This document shows positions 11,161 to 23,821 of a stretch of 64,000 nucleotides of DNA, in pieces. Each line of letters opens with the position of its first letter. The stretch's first letter is position 1. The position numbers were made by a program, and so were the translations under genes. The notes beneath the pieces are model-generated. The model searched no databases and was not told where the DNA came from. It saw only the letters and a program-made list of their open reading frames with translations. The stretch spans positions 2,046,001 to 2,110,000 of the forward strand of contig JANUWF010001491.1 of assembly GCA_026120185.1 (NCBI GenBank), written 5' to 3'. Source of the DNA: Voacanga thouarsii. Its lineage: Eukaryota > Streptophyta > Magnoliopsida > Gentianales > Apocynaceae.

Positions 11161-14100
11161 TGTAACACCCCACTACCTAGGCCCAACAGGGCCGAGGATG
11201 TCGCCCCGTCCAAAGGATAATGGTCTTTATAACTAGGACACACAATAAAAATACAATAATACCTTAAAATTTTAAAGCTTATTAAAATCCAAAAATTCAT
11301 TAATAAATCCAATATAAAAATTGTTCACTCTCAACTCCTAAAGCATTACATAAAATAAATAACAAAATATCTTCCAAGGCAGTCTACACTAGCTACTCAT
11401 CCCTACAACAGGATTGACCTAAAATTATTGTAAAACGGGTGATGAGATAAAAATCTCAATAAGTCCGTGTGTGCTTTGAGTGTTCAGAGAAAAAAGTCCA
11501 TAAATGCAAGGTGTAATAATTTCATAATAAAAATACTGGCAAGCAATAAACAATGGACAAAATCAAGAGTGGCGTTTTGGTTTTTCCAACCATACATGCA
11601 CAAATAAATCAACCACTCAAAAGGGTGGTCATGGGTTACCACACGTTAGGCCCCATAACCATACAACGGTCAGAATGCCACACTTTGTGCAGACTGACAA
11701 AAAGTAGGTGATCGGTCTACCGAGTAAGATACTCCTCCATCTCTACACCCAAACAAAACTGGTTGTCAATTCCGATACCACATAGTCCACTTGACTGAAA
11801 ACTGCAAGCTCGGACAAGCTCGACCTACTAAACTGACATCTTATCCGGAGAGGACTTAGCCTTCAGAGGTGGCCACCAACTGAGAGACTTACCCTAACCC
11901 CTCAAAGACTAGTCCTAACAGTCTTCCCTTATTGAGTACTCATCGTAATTTTTCCCACTTGGGGAAAAATGAATAAATCATAGCTCCACTTGAAAATGGC
12001 AATTGAGGATTTCCAAAGTTCAGGACAAAGATAGTTTTAGAAAGAGTTTAGAGTTTGAGTAAAACTGTTTATTGATTTTCAAATAATTTTTTTGACTGAA
12101 ATGAGATAGGAGACAATCCTCAATTTCCTTTATAGAAGTGAGTGTCCACGCACTCCACATTTGGCTTGCCATAATAACCATTTTGCATCAAACAAGTTTT
12201 ATGCAGGAGCTTACCTGATCCTTGCTCAAAATAAAGGTCTCCAATAGCTTACCTAACCCCGCCTGGGTTAAACATGAGCCATAATGAAACTCAAGCCAAA
12301 ATTCACTTTCACAAATAATCCTAGCTCAACTTACTACAACCATGACCCTAGTGTCCCAAGCATTAATGCCAGATAATAAATAAAAGAGTTTATGAAGTAA
12401 ATCTAGCTTGATATTAAAATAACTAGAGTTTGGGAAATGGGTACTAATAAGTTGAAGGTTTAAATCTTGCTATAAATAAATTAGGGTTTATTTGATGAAG
12501 GGTCCTAGGACCTAGATGGAATTATTTAAAATACTAATCCATTAATAATTAGTTGTTGGAAAATAATTGGTAACGAAAATTAGTTGTAATTTAATTTTAA
12601 TGGGTTTTGATTAGAAGACAATAAATAAATTTTAATAGTATTTATGAATATAAGAGTTACAAAATTAATATTTTACCTATTATGAATATTTATATAAAAA
12701 ATCTTTATTCGATATTATTATTTTCTATATATTTTATTTTATTTAAAATCTATATATTTTATTTCTTTAATAAAAGCCATTATTTATTTGACTAAAATAT
12801 CATTATTTTATATAATAGACCAAATCCACATTTCCCTATAGTTTTCGAAATCACTAGAAGAAATTATAGTTTTAATCATTTTATTAATGAAATAAAATTA
12901 GCTTAGGGACAACAAGTTCATGATCATATTTCTTATTGCTATCCATAATCATGAACATACACTCTATATCAATCAACAAAACATCCAAATCATGAATAAA
13001 ACATAGATCCAAATCTACCAAGACATGATCTAAACTCTACTAACATAAACATATTCATGGCTTTAGCAATCATACAAAATTACAAAACCCTATTCACCGA
13101 AGGTGACATAATCTCTAACATGCTTGATCATTCATACTACTCACAGCATGAAGACATGCAACAAACCCTAAAAACGCCATTCAATCAACCAAGGCAAACC
13201 ATCTCATGCATCAATCCCATCTCCATCATACAAACACATTTATTCATGCTTCAATCTCAACTCCAACACAACAACACATGCTCAAAACCTAATCATAATC
13301 CACCCCCTTCCAATATCATCCTAGGGATATGAATCTAGCATTTAAAGAGAAGGTTGAAGAGACTTACCAGAAAGATGATGACCTTGAAGAAGTTTTGGGA
13401 GAATCCTCTCACGTGAATAGCTTGGTTCATCCAAAGAGGAAGAAGGAAACATGGCCATGGTTGAAGTAACCATTCGACCAAGAGAGAGAGAGAGAGAGAG
13501 AGAGTTCATTAGTATATATATATATATATGTGTGTGTGTGTATGTATGTATGTATGTATGTATGTATGTATGTATGTATGTATGTATGTATGTATGTATG
13601 TATTCATTAAGAGTTGGAGATAAATGAAGATAGAGATGATTGATCATGTTTACCTTGAAGGTGTTCTTGAGCCTTCAAGAAAATTCTGGTTTTTTTTTAT
13701 CCAAAAGTGAGACTTGGATTGCGGTATTTGATGTAAAAAATTGTAGAAGTGGTTTCAAGGGATTGAGTAGGTGTGATCTAGAGTTTTTGGGGAAGATTGG
13801 AGAGGTTTGGAGTGGTCTTAGGCGTGAGAATGCTAGTAGGTGTTCTTGGTGTTCTTAAGAGAGCAGAAGAGAAAGCTAGATGAAGTAGGAGAGTGCTCTT
13901 GGATGGTATGGCCAAAATTCTTTGTTGTTCGAGTGTAGAATTTGTGGTTTTGTTTGATAGGATTGGTTGCTAGATAGGTTAGTGTTTGATGAAGCAAAAG
14001 GTGGGATTTAATTTTCAAATTCAAAGTGTTTTGAATGGAGAGAAACTAGGAGAGGTTTGAGGTGCTTTAATAGAGTTTTGTTGGCCAAGGTTGGTAAAGA

Positions 14101-15323
14101 AGAAAGGATGTTCAGCTAGGTCCCTAGTATGGCCGAAAATATGATGATGAAATGAAGGTGAATGGAAGAAGAAAATGAAGAGAAATGCTAGCTAGTTGAA
14201 GATTGGAAAAATTGGAAAAAAAAAATTATGGTTATCTCGCTAGAAGAAGAGATAGGATTTTGGTTGTTTTTTAGCTAGAATTGAAAATGTTTTGAATGGA
14301 TTTTCATCTATTAACTAGGAGTATCTTAGGGCCCTTTAATGGTAATTTTTCCCGCCATTACCTTGTAGTAGAACAAGAACTAGGAAAGAACTAATTCATG
14401 GTGTTGAATACCCAAAGTTTCTTAGCTAAGTCATTTACTTGTTTTGCTGAAAATTTTCTGGTTAAAACAAGCTATGAAGGGACTGAAATATTCATGTTTA
14501 TTTCCAGCTTTTGCAAACCAAAAGGAGTGCTTGATTTGCAAATGAATAAATGATGTTCAAGCTGCCCATTTTTCGAAAACAATCTAAGAAGAGGAACTAA
14601 AAATAATTTCCGACTTTTTACCATAACAAGAACAACCAAAATGTAGTTCTTTAGGTAAATAAATTGGTGATTTAATTTGAAGAACAAACCACCCTATTAT
14701 TCAGCCAAAGATTCGGCCAAATGTTATACAAGAGCTGAAAATTTTCTTTTAAAATTTCAAGCCCAAGATAATCTAAAATATTTTATTTGAAAATTAAAAG
14801 AATTCAGGAAATAAGAATATTTTAAATAAAAACATGTTAGGACATGGGTTGCTAAAACAATAGAGATTGAAACTCTTCTAGATTTTCTTTTAGGACAAGA
14901 TCACATGGTTAGAATATTACCATTATGTCTCCCCCAAGACAACATTCCTAATTTCATGGAATGGAAGATATAAAATTCAAGCATTAGTTTTGATAATTAA
15001 AAAAAATACCTAGTTGATAGGATTTGAACTCATGACCTTAGGAATTAACCAGAAAGTTGTAACCACTTAACCATATTAATTCTTATTCTTATTTTTCCCA
15101 ACTTAATTCTCTTCCCCTCTACAACCTATGTCTCGTCTTATCTCATCTCCAATCAAAATTTCCTAATTGCCCCCAACACTCATCTAGCATTAATAAATCA
15201 TAAAGGCCACATATAGCAATTTAAAAATGCACAAATTCACCCAGAAAGAATATATTCATGGAATATGCCATGGACTACAACCCTTCCCTCTAATTCTAGG
15301 GCAGTCTTAGGTGGGGTTTTACA
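11161..15323 (-). repeat. LTR shared by G1 (as 5' LTR) and G2 (as 3' LTR); chimeric
   Basis: Starts TGTAACACCCC at 11161 and ends GGGGTTTTACA at 15323 (4163 bp). One side carries a primer site (G1 interior) and the other a polypurine tract (G2 interior), so one LTR serves two elements. Its left part to about 13855 is nearly identical to 1-1490, while the rest diverges sharply from the other three LTRs, whose right halves resemble each other. The simplest reading is a crossover between the LTRs of two elements. No gene is inside; the 91-codon ORF at 13057-13332 mirrors 658-933. Confidence 0.85.
13513..13602. repeat. Compound microsatellite (TA)n-(TG)n-(TATG)n
   Basis: TA repeats, then TG repeats, then about 15 TATG units, ending in TATTCATTAAGAG. 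It is at the same LTR position as the TG repeat near 1109. Confidence 0.93.
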
Positions 15324-15338
15324 TTCTCCCCACCTTAG
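15324..15338 (-). other. Polypurine tract of G2
   Basis: The minus strand reads CTAAGGTGGGGAGAA immediately before the LTR start TGTAAAACCCC, parallel to the G1 tract at 7431-7446. Confidence 0.8.
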
Positions 15339-17568
15339 AAGAATTTCGTCCTAAAATTCAACGTGTGCCTTATCTCAAGTCAAGATATTTCTGCTTCAAC
15401 CACTCCTCAGTCTCCCATGCAGCATCTTGCGTGCTATAATGCCCCCATAACACCTTTACCATTCATATCTACTTATTTCGAAAGATCTTGGTACTTCAAT
15501 CTAGAATCTTAACCAGTTTCTCCATGTAGCTCAAGTTAGGTTGTAACAACAAAGGCTCATCATACAAGACATGTCCTTGGCTAGGGTTGGTCCTCTTTAG
15601 TTTAGATATATGAAATACATCCTGTACTCCCGACAAACCATTCGGCAAATCTTATGTATACGCCACAAGTCCAATTCTCTCAATGATTATGAATGGACCA
15701 AAATATCTCGACTCAACTTCCCTCGTTTATGGTATTTCACAATTCCCCTACTAGGAGTCAATTTCAAAAATACACAATCTCCTACTAGAAATTCCAACTC
15801 TCTCCACCTATTGTTCGCATAACTCTTTTGCTGACTCTGGGCTATCTTTAGCCTCTCTCTTAATATCTTCACTGTATCCGCCATTTCTTGTATACAAACT
15901 TTCCTAGACTTGCTTATGTGACCATCCTCCGTCCAACCCAAGTACAATAGTACTTCACATTTGTCTCCATACAGTGATTTATACGGAGTTATACCATTCG
16001 AACATTGTTAATTATTATTATTAGCCAATTTCGCATATGGTACATATTCAATCCATTTATCTTTGAAGTCTAATATAAATTCCTTTAGCATATCTTCTAG
16101 TATTTGAATAACTCTTTCTGATTGACCATTAGTTTGTGGATGTGCCGACATGCTGAACTTCAAATTAGAACCCATGGATTCTTGGAACATAGCCCAAAAT
16201 CGCAACGTGAACCTCGGGTCTTGGTCAGACATGATACTTGAAGGCACTCCATGCAATCTTACTCTCTCTTGTACATATGTCGTGCTAATTTTTCCATAGA
16301 GCCCATTAATTTACCTGAATAAAGTACGCTGTCTTTGCCACTCTATCAACCAGTACCCAAACGGAATCCTTTTAGGTCTTTAACATAGGCAACCCAATGA
16401 CGAAGTCCATTGTCACCTCCTCCCATTTCCAATCTGGTATCTGCAACGACTGTAATAATCAAGCTGACTTCTTATGTTCCACCTTGACATTCTTATAGGC
16501 TAGGCATGTAGAAACAAATCGTATCACATCTTTCTTCATCCTGAGCCACAAAAAAGCTTTCTTCAAACCTTGGTACATCTACACTTCTCCTGAACGAATG
16601 GCATACTCACTCCTATATGCCTCCTCCAAGATCTTCTTCCTCAGTTCCTACTCATTAGGCACAAACATGTGATCCCGAAAGTACATCACTCCTGCCTCGT
16701 CTTGCCGAAAGTCACTGCCCCTTGCTTAAGCTCATTCTCTCTAAAAAGCTGAAGCTTTCCATTATCTTGCTGTGCCTTGATAATTTTCTGCATTAGATCT
16801 AGTATTAACCATATATTATTGATTAAACTCTTCCCTCTTGTACCTCCAACTTTATATCCAAAACTTCTTGCACTACTTGAACTTCTTGTACTCTTAACCT
16901 TGCTATTTTGACTTTTCGGCTCAAAACATCTGCAACTACATTGGCTTTACCTGGATGATAGTTGATTAGACACCAGTATTCCTCAATGAATTCCATCTAC
17001 CTTTGTTGTGTCAAATTCAGGTCCTTCTGAGTAAAATATACTTTAGACTTTTGCGATCTGTGAACACTTCATATTCGGCTCCATAAAGATAGTGTTGTCA
17101 TTTCTTTAATGCAAAAATAATTGTAGCTAATTCAAAATCATGTGTTGGGTAATTGACTTCATGAGGCTTCAATTTCCACAACGCATAAGTCCTATCATGC
17201 ATTAAGACTACTTCAAATCCCTCCTTACATGCATTTGTGTACAGGGCATAGGGTTTATCTCCTTTTGGCAAACTCAGTACCAGAGCTGTCATAAGCCTCC
17301 ATTCTAGCTCCTAGAAACTTTTCTAGCACTTTTTGTTCTAGACAAAAAGAGCATGTTTCCTCAATAATCACATCATTAGTGATGCTAGCATTGAAAAACC
17401 CTTAATAAATCGACGGCAGTACCTGGCTAGTCCCAAAAAGCTTCGTATCTCAATTATATTCTTAGGTTGCTTCTAATTTGAAACCGCCTCAACCTTTACT
17501 GAGTCTAGCTAAATGTCATCCTTTGAAATGATTTGGCCAAGAAATGCCACATTGTCCAGCCAAAATTT
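15339..17568 (-). pseudogene. G2 pol, part 1: RNase H - integrase - chromodomain, decayed
   Basis: Minus strand. RNase H at 17292-17098 has LYTNACKEG where LYTDASKEG is usual, so the first catalytic aspartate is replaced by asparagine. The integrase core at 16256-16008 has MSDQDPRF and NGQSERVIQILEDML, so the second aspartate and the glutamate are kept. The integrase tail at 15947-15687 has LRERLKIAQSQQKSYA. A chromodomain at about 15440-15360 (VKVLWGHYSTQDAAWETEE) is better preserved than in G1. Many stops and frameshifts separate these parts. The RT end of this piece is cut at 17568 by the copia solo LTR. Confidence 0.87.
17564..17568. repeat. TSD AATTT, left copy (right copy 19345-19349)
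   Basis: Identical pentamers flank the TG...CA ends of the solo LTR. Removing the insert restores the alignment with G1 RT near 9670-9715. Confidence 0.85.
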
Positions 17569-19344
17569 TGTTAGAAAGTATATCCTAAAAGACTATATAT
17601 TCTGTGTTAATCTATTACAATAAAATATTTATTCATTCAATTTAGTTTATTTCTTATATTATTACACATTTAATGTTCAAGTATGACAAGTAACAGTCTC
17701 TATGTCGGGTCATTCTTCACAGTAAGTTATAGCCCATGGGTACTTGTCATACAAGTAAAATTGAGTTCTTAGTTGTTTAATAGAATTGGGCATTTCATCA
17801 AGGTAAGAATATTGTGCCATGAGTTCCAATGAGGAATGGTTTACCTTGAATGAATCAGTAGTTCACTCACATTACCGGCATAAGCATTTTTCGATTACGT
17901 TGGTTTGGACCTATTGTAGTAGTCTCTTATAAAGTAATATGATTATAGAGACCGGGCTATTACTGTTACAGCGTAGATGAATACCTTCTTAATTGAGTAT
18001 GAGTTGGTAGTCTGGCAAAGCTAGGGTTTTATACTTTGATACATGTTCGATGAGATTTCTTTTGTGAGATCAATATCCTTGTATATTGGGTATATTACTG
18101 TAGTTAGTTAAGATGGACTCATGTAACAGAGTTTCTATGCTTTACTTAGTGAAGCTAAATCGCACCCTTGTGATTGTCCAGGCTAATCAAATAATCCAGG
18201 ACCCTGGGAACGTGACTCTAGAATGTGTGCTTTTAGGCAGCTTCCAATGATAAGCAAGTACATTGAAGTGAGTCATAAATTATCAGATTAAAGATCTAAG
18301 GATGGTAGATGTCTTGGAGATGGGTGTTAGTACATTTATCCTATCTCATTAAAAGGAGTTATTAGAGGGGTATTTCTATCATTTCACTTGTACGTCAGAG
18401 ACCCTTCTTTAACAATATTATTCTTGTGGTCAATATTTTCATATAGTAATAAATGAAAATATTTAAAATGGTAACATGTAGCTATTTCTTAGTAAGGCCA
18501 TTTTGGTCAATTTAGTAGCCATGAATAGTATATCTCCTGACCCCCAGAGTAGCTCAAGTTACCTTGGTGTTGTTTAGACACAATTTAGGCTTGATGGATA
18601 ATTATTTGGAAGAGAAATAAAATTTATTCTACGAGTACAATTAGAATTGATTAATTAGTCTTGAATTTTAATAAAGTCTAGAAAAGATAATTAATTAATT
18701 TAAGAAGATTAGGATGGAATAAATTAATTAATTGGGTTGATATAAATTAAAAATCCAATTAAATTAATTATTTAGCCTTGAATTTTTAATGAAGCTCAGA
18801 ACGGATAATTAATTAATTAAGAGGATTGGGCTAGTTTTAGGTTGATTTATGAGCACAACACCAAGCCCATTAGGGCTTGATGATTTCAGCCATTAGGGCT
18901 TGAGAAAGCCCTAAGGCTAGCAAAAAATATGAGTGAAAAAAAAAACACAACGTTAATTTTTTTTCTTCTCTCTCTAATGTGTCATCTCTTTCTCTCTCTC
19001 TGTTCCAGGTTCTTCTCTTCTTTCTCTCTTGGAGGGTATTTTTATTATCCAAAGAAGGAGCTTTCATCAAGTTAACCCAAGAGCAAGGTAGAGTCATACT
19101 CTGGAAGACGAAGAGAGATAGCTTAGAGACACTTGAAACGTAGGAGTAAAAGATTGGCGGGAATACCAGTTGAACTACAGGCATCTTTTACTCTCTTCCA
19201 ACAAAAGTTTCAGTGCAATCCAACCCCTTGTCCGTTAATCCATGACCAATAAAGAAAAGTAAGTAATCTCTCCTAGATGTGCCTCGAAAAACTAAAAAAA
19301 TTTCTACTGCGCGTTTCTTTAATGTTTTTTGTTTTGACCCTTCA
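17569..19344 (+). mobile_element. Ty1/copia-type solo LTR (1776 bp) inside G2 RT
   Basis: Starts TGTTAGAAAGTATATCC and ends CCCTTCA, with AATTT at 17564-17568 and again at 19345-19349. G2's RT reading resumes immediately afterwards. Its start and the TTCACAGTAAG block near 17695 match the layout of C1's 3' LTR (42380 on), so it belongs to a C1-like copia family and lies in plus orientation. No interior remains, so it is a recombination product. No gene is supported inside; minus ORF 19184-18870 is not protein-like. Confidence 0.9.
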
Positions 19345-19911
19345 AATTTACACTTGCAAAATTTAGCATAGAGCTTGTGCTCAGTAAGTTTTTCCAATAC
19401 CATTCTAAATTGTTTAGCATGGTCTTTTGGGCTTTTGGAGTAAATAAGTATGTTGTCGATGAACACCACCACGAATTTGTCTAGGTATGGCCGGAAAGCG
19501 CAATGCATCAAATCCATGAATATTGTTGGTGTATTAGTCACCCCAAAAGGCATTAACACGAACTCGTAATTACCATATCTAGTATTAAAGGCTATCATGG
19601 GAATATCCTCCTCCTTAAACCACACCTGATAGTAGCCTTGGCTCAAATCTAGCTTGGAGTAGCAGCTCGATCCCTGTAGCTGGTCAAACAGTTCATTAAT
19701 CAATGGTAGGAGATATTTGTTCTTAATAGTTAAGTTGTTCAACCCCCGATAGTCGATATAAAGCCTCAAAGTTCTATCTTTTTTCTTCAGAAACAGCATA
19801 GGAGCTCCCTATGATGAGGTACTGGGCCTTATGTATTATTGCTTTACCAGCACTTTCAATTACTCCTTCAGTTACTTCAATTCCGCACGAGCCATCCGGT
19901 ATGGGGTTCGC
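19345..19911 (-). pseudogene. G2 pol, part 2: reverse transcriptase
   Basis: Minus-strand RT core, open from about 19799 to 19345: [48 protein letters not shown], then [12 protein letters not shown]. The catalytic box is FIDN (19463-19452) where FIDD is expected, as in G1. The N-terminal end is cut at 19911 by Athila. This is the most intact piece of G2, with no stop across roughly 150 RT codons. Confidence 0.9.
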
Positions 19912-21342
19912 TGATAGCGGCAAAATTCATCTATATTTTTCTAAAAATTTGAGGGTGTTTTATGATACATTTGTTGTAACAACTAGCCATATTTCTTCAT
20001 ATTTTATGTTTTACCATAGGAAAGGTATTTTGAAATTTTATTGCAAAAAATGATGGAAAAAAAAACCGTTGCCTTAAGTGCACGGCTGTCGCTAATCGTG
20101 ACCTACAGAACTGGTGTCGGCCCTGATATAGAAATAGGGGAATTTTTGGCAATCAAATAGAGCACATTGGGCTGACCAGACACACAGCCGGCTGTGGCCG
20201 TGACCCTCCATGCCGGCACAGGCCGCGCTCTGTGCAACATCGGCGATCTTTCTAATTTTTTCGTGAATTTGGTAATTTCCAAGAGTTTTGGTATTTTCCA
20301 ATCTATACTCAGCCCAGAACTCTTAGGAGATGAATTTTAGCTTGTTGGAAGATTATTTAAACAAGAAAAAACATAAGTCAAGAGTATGAATTCAAGAATT
20401 AAATCAGTAAATCACTCATTGAATGAGGAATTCATCCATCAAGGTGCATTGTTCATGAGAGTATTCAAGGAAGAATAAGGAGGCTTGTCTATGAGTTCTT
20501 TCTTTGACCTTTATTTTCTTTTTCTAGAATAATGATGTATTTAAAGATTTCATTGTACTTTGACAATATTTTTGGACTCATGATTTTTGTATTAATTTAG
20601 CTATGTGATCAATTTTCTATCGTTCTTGGTGTTTGGTTACTTGTGAATATCGAAGAATTGATGAAGTTATATTTACTTCTAATTGAATTGGGAAACAACG
20701 TTAGGAGTTGATTAAATTTTATTGATTTCATATTTGTTATTTCTTAATGGATTTGGTAAACAAAGATAAGACCAAAGAACATACATAATCAAAGGCTAGT
20801 TGATTTCACCTAGTATACGGTCGTTGACTAATTTCATGATTATGAGGAATTGTGTTTAATGCATCTTTGGTTGTGTTAGTTTGATTGGGAAATCTATTAA
20901 TTTAATCAAAAGAAAGTGATTCCATGGATTGGGAAGGAAGTGGAGTCTATATAAGTAGATTCATGACTTGGAAAACGATTGAATTTTACTTTATATTCCT
21001 TCATCATGCCAAGATGATGATTGCTTGAGATAATTGCTAAATAATTCATTATCATGTGTTCTAGGATAATTGTCTAAATTGCATATTCCTACATCCTTGA
21101 GTTGTATATATTTCTTTATTTTTCTTTTTATTATTTCATCACATTACAAGATAGGTTAAATAATAAGTGAAAAATGATTAGTGTGTACTTGTTCCTTTGA
21201 GGATCGATACTCGTTAAATCCCTATGCTTGCGATGAGTATACTTTCTCGCATGTGTATTTTCGGATTAATGTTTTAATTAAAACTTAACTAATGGATGGA
21301 TTTAAATTTGATGATTTTTATACATCCAAAATTTACGCATCA
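19912..21342 (+). repeat. Athila 5' LTR (1431 bp)
   Basis: Aligns end to end with 26613-28019, with many substitutions and small indels, which suggests an old insertion. It holds no gene. Confidence 0.9.
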
Positions 21343-21349
21343 GGTTTTT

Positions 21350-21366
21350 TGCGCCATTGCAGGGGA
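21350..21366 (+). other. Athila primer binding site
   Basis: TGCGCCATTGCAGGGGA lies a few bases after the 5' LTR end. The canonical form in this clade is TGGCGCCGTTGCCGGGGA. A second, more decayed copy follows the LTR fragment ending at 22575. Confidence 0.75.
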
Positions 21367-21615
21367 ACAATATCATAAAAGTTTAGATTTTATTGATTTA
21401 ACCATGTTTATATGTTTATATGTCTATATGTGAATATGTATATAAGTTCCTTATATGAATAGGTTCCTTATTTTGTTTTCTTGTACATTTGTAATGTAAT
21501 GTCCCAACATGTTGTAATTCCTTCTAACCTAATATGTGAATATGTACTAACTATCTAACTTGTAAATTCTATAGTATCACTGTCTTCTATTTTATGTAGA
21601 CCTTGCCCTTAGTTT

Positions 21616-22306
21616 ATGACCCGAAGATCAAAAGTTGATATAGTAGATCTTGATTTTGAGATAGAGAGAACCCTCACCAAGGTCCGAAAGTTTCTAAGCA
21701 AAAGCATAAGAAAAGACATGGAGGTTAACCAACTCAACAATGGTGATAATGGTGGTAATAGAAGGTGGACTATGGATGACTTTGTAAAACCCGCAATCTC
21801 GGGTACGGGCTCGAGTATTATAACACCTAGGATAGAGGCTAACAATTTTGAAATAAAGCCTAACATAATTCAAATAATCCAAAATATGGTCCAGTTTGAT
21901 GGGTTACCTCAGAAAGATCCTTATGCCCACCTTGCGAGTTTTTTAGAAATTTGTGACATTTTTAAAATGAATAGGGTTTCAGAGGATGCCATTAAACTAG
22001 GGCTTTTCCTTATTCCTTGATAGATAGAGCGAAATCATGGCTAAAATCTTTGCCAACCGAATCCATTACTGCTTGGAATGTTTTAGCTGGAATATATTTG
22101 GCCAAATATTTACGTCAAGCTAGAACATCCAAACTGAGGTCTAATATTTTTGCCTTCCAACAATTAAAGTCTGAAAACCTTTATGAGTGTTGGGAGAGGT
22201 TTAAGGAAATTCTTAGAAAGTGTCATAGTCTTGGGTTTGAGTTGGGTATGCAAAAGCAAATCTTTCACGGTGGTTTGAGCTTTACTACTAGGCAATTAGT
22301 TTATGT
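21616..22306 (+). pseudogene. Athila gag, truncated first copy
   Basis: From ATG 21616 the frame is open to 22018, then continues in another frame to about 22306. Athila gag features: IEANNFEIKPNIIQ, VQFDGLPQKDPYAHL, FLEICDIFKMN, RAKSWLKSLP and YECWERFKEILRKC. This forms the capsid-like part of the particle. It ends abruptly after FTTRQLV, where LTR sequence begins, because the second unit of a tandem duplication follows. Only one frameshift (near 22016) is evident in this copy. Confidence 0.85.
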
Positions 22307-22575
22307 TAATCTAAATTGCATATTCCTACATCCTTGAGTTGTATATATTTTCTTATTTTCTTTTTATTATTTCATCACTTTACTGAGTCAGTTAAACAAT
22401 GAGTGAAAAGTATTAGTGTATATTGGTTCCTTTGAGGATCGATACTAGTTAATTCCTTGCATGCGATGAGTATACTTTCTTGTATGTATATTTTAGGATT
22501 AATGTTTTAATTAAAACTTAACTAAGGGATGGATTTAAATTTGGTGATTTTTATACACCTAAAATTTATGCATCA
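22307..22575 (+). repeat. Internal fragment of Athila LTR 3' end (tandem duplication)
   Basis: From CTAAATTGCATATTCC (22311) to GCATCA (22575) this repeats 21074-21342. It is followed by a second primer-site-like stretch, leader and gag, so the unit is about 1.23 kb and runs 21074-22306 then 22307-23539. Confidence 0.88.
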
Positions 22576-22838
22576 AGTTTTTGGCATTGTTGCAGGGAAA
22601 CAATATCATGAAAGTTTGGATTTTGTGGATTTAACCATGTTTATATGTCTATATGTCAATATGTATATATGTTCGTTGTATGAATATGTTCCATATTTTT
22701 TTCTTTTATATTTGTAGTTTAATGTCTCTACATGTTGTAACTACTTCTAACTTAATGTGTGAATATGTACTAACTATCTAACTTGTTAATCCTATAATCT
22801 CACTATCTTCTGTTTTATGCAGACCTTACCCTTAGTTT

Positions 22839-23821
22839 ATGACCCGACGATCTAAAGCTGACGTTGTAGATCTTGATCCTAAGATAAAGAAAACTCTCAC
22901 CAAGGTCCAAAAGGTTGTAAGTGAAAGGATAAAAAAAAAGACATGGAGGTTAACAAACTCAACAATGGTGGTAATGGTGGTAATGGTAGGCAGACTATGG
23001 ATGACTTTGTAAAACCCGCAATCTCAAGTACGGGCTCGAGTATTATAACACCTAGGATAGAGGCTAGAAATTTTGAAATAAAGCCTAACATAATTCAAAT
23101 AATCCAAAATATGGTCTAGTTTGATGGGTTACCTCAGAAAGATCCTTATGCCCACCTTGCGAGTTTTTTGGAAATCTATGACATTTTAAAAATGAATAGG
23201 GTTTCAGAGGATGCCATTAAACTAAGGCTATTTCCTTATTCCTTGATAGATAGAGCGAACTCATGGCTAAAATCATTGCCAACCAAATCCATTACTACTT
23301 AGAATGTTTTAGCTAGAATCTTTTTGGCCAAATATTTCCCTCTAGCTAGAACATCCAAACTGAGAACTAATATTTTTGCCTTCCAACAATTAGAGTCTAA
23401 AATCCTTTATGAGTGTTGGGAGAGGTTTAAGGAAATTCTCAGAAAGTGCCCTCGTCTTGGGTTTGAGTTGGGTATGCAAAAGCAAATCTTTCACGGTGGT
23501 TTGAGCTTTGCTACTAGGCAATTAGTTAATGCTTCTGCAGGAGGCTATATCAATTCTAAAACTCCAAAAGAGGCATTTGATTTGATTGAAAATTTGGCTA
23601 CAAACAACTATGCTCAAGGTAGTTTATGGTCAAGAATTCGTGTCTACGGAGTACACAAAGTGGATGTAATGGCAGCATTAGAGGTAAAGGTGGAAGCACT
23701 CATGCAAGAGATGGATCAATTGGTAACATCTCCTCCCTATGGGCAAGTAATGAATGTATGTTGTGACTTTTGTAGGGAAGGGCATCCAAACCATAAGTGC
23801 CAACATGTTGGGTCATCATAA
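22839..23821 (+). pseudogene. Athila gag, second copy with zinc-knuckle-like end
   Basis: Starts at ATG 22839 (MTRRSK). A frameshift at the A-run near 22930 and stops near 23117 and 23300 break the first half. From 23324 to 23821 the frame is open: LYECWERFKEILRKCP, GGYINSKTPKEAFDLIENLA, then CDFCREGHPNHKC near the end, an incomplete knuckle (canonical CX2CX4HX4C). Unlike copy 1 it extends past the duplication break, so it represents the original continuation of gag. No pol follows. Confidence 0.85.

Larger units (their letters stand above)
1..15323 (-). mobile_element. G1: Ty3/gypsy chromovirus, minus strand, decayed, with gag-protease deleted
   Basis: Read on the minus strand, the order is 5' LTR (15323-11161), degenerate initiator-Met primer site, leader ORF, reverse transcriptase, RNase H, integrase, chromodomain, polypurine tract, then the 3' LTR (7430-6685 continuing at 2373-1 and leaving the window). 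A chromodomain after the integrase places it among chromoviruses; the very long LTRs and the integrase tail suggest a Tekay/Del-like group, which is inference. Gag and protease are missing: the RT upstream region runs into leader sequence near 10345. The 5' LTR is shared with the neighbouring element G2, so no TSD can be tested on the right. The host site is unknown because the left end lies outside the window. Confidence 0.85.

Noticed and set aside
13541..13602. CRISPR-like regular repeats
   Set aside because: Four-base TATG units without spacers; a microsatellite in a eukaryotic repeat.
17569..19203. Solo LTR ending at CTTCCAACA (19203)
   Set aside because: Ending it there leaves 140 bases with no match to G2 and no TSD. 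Ending at CCCTTCA (19344) gives AATTT on both sides and restores the RT alignment.
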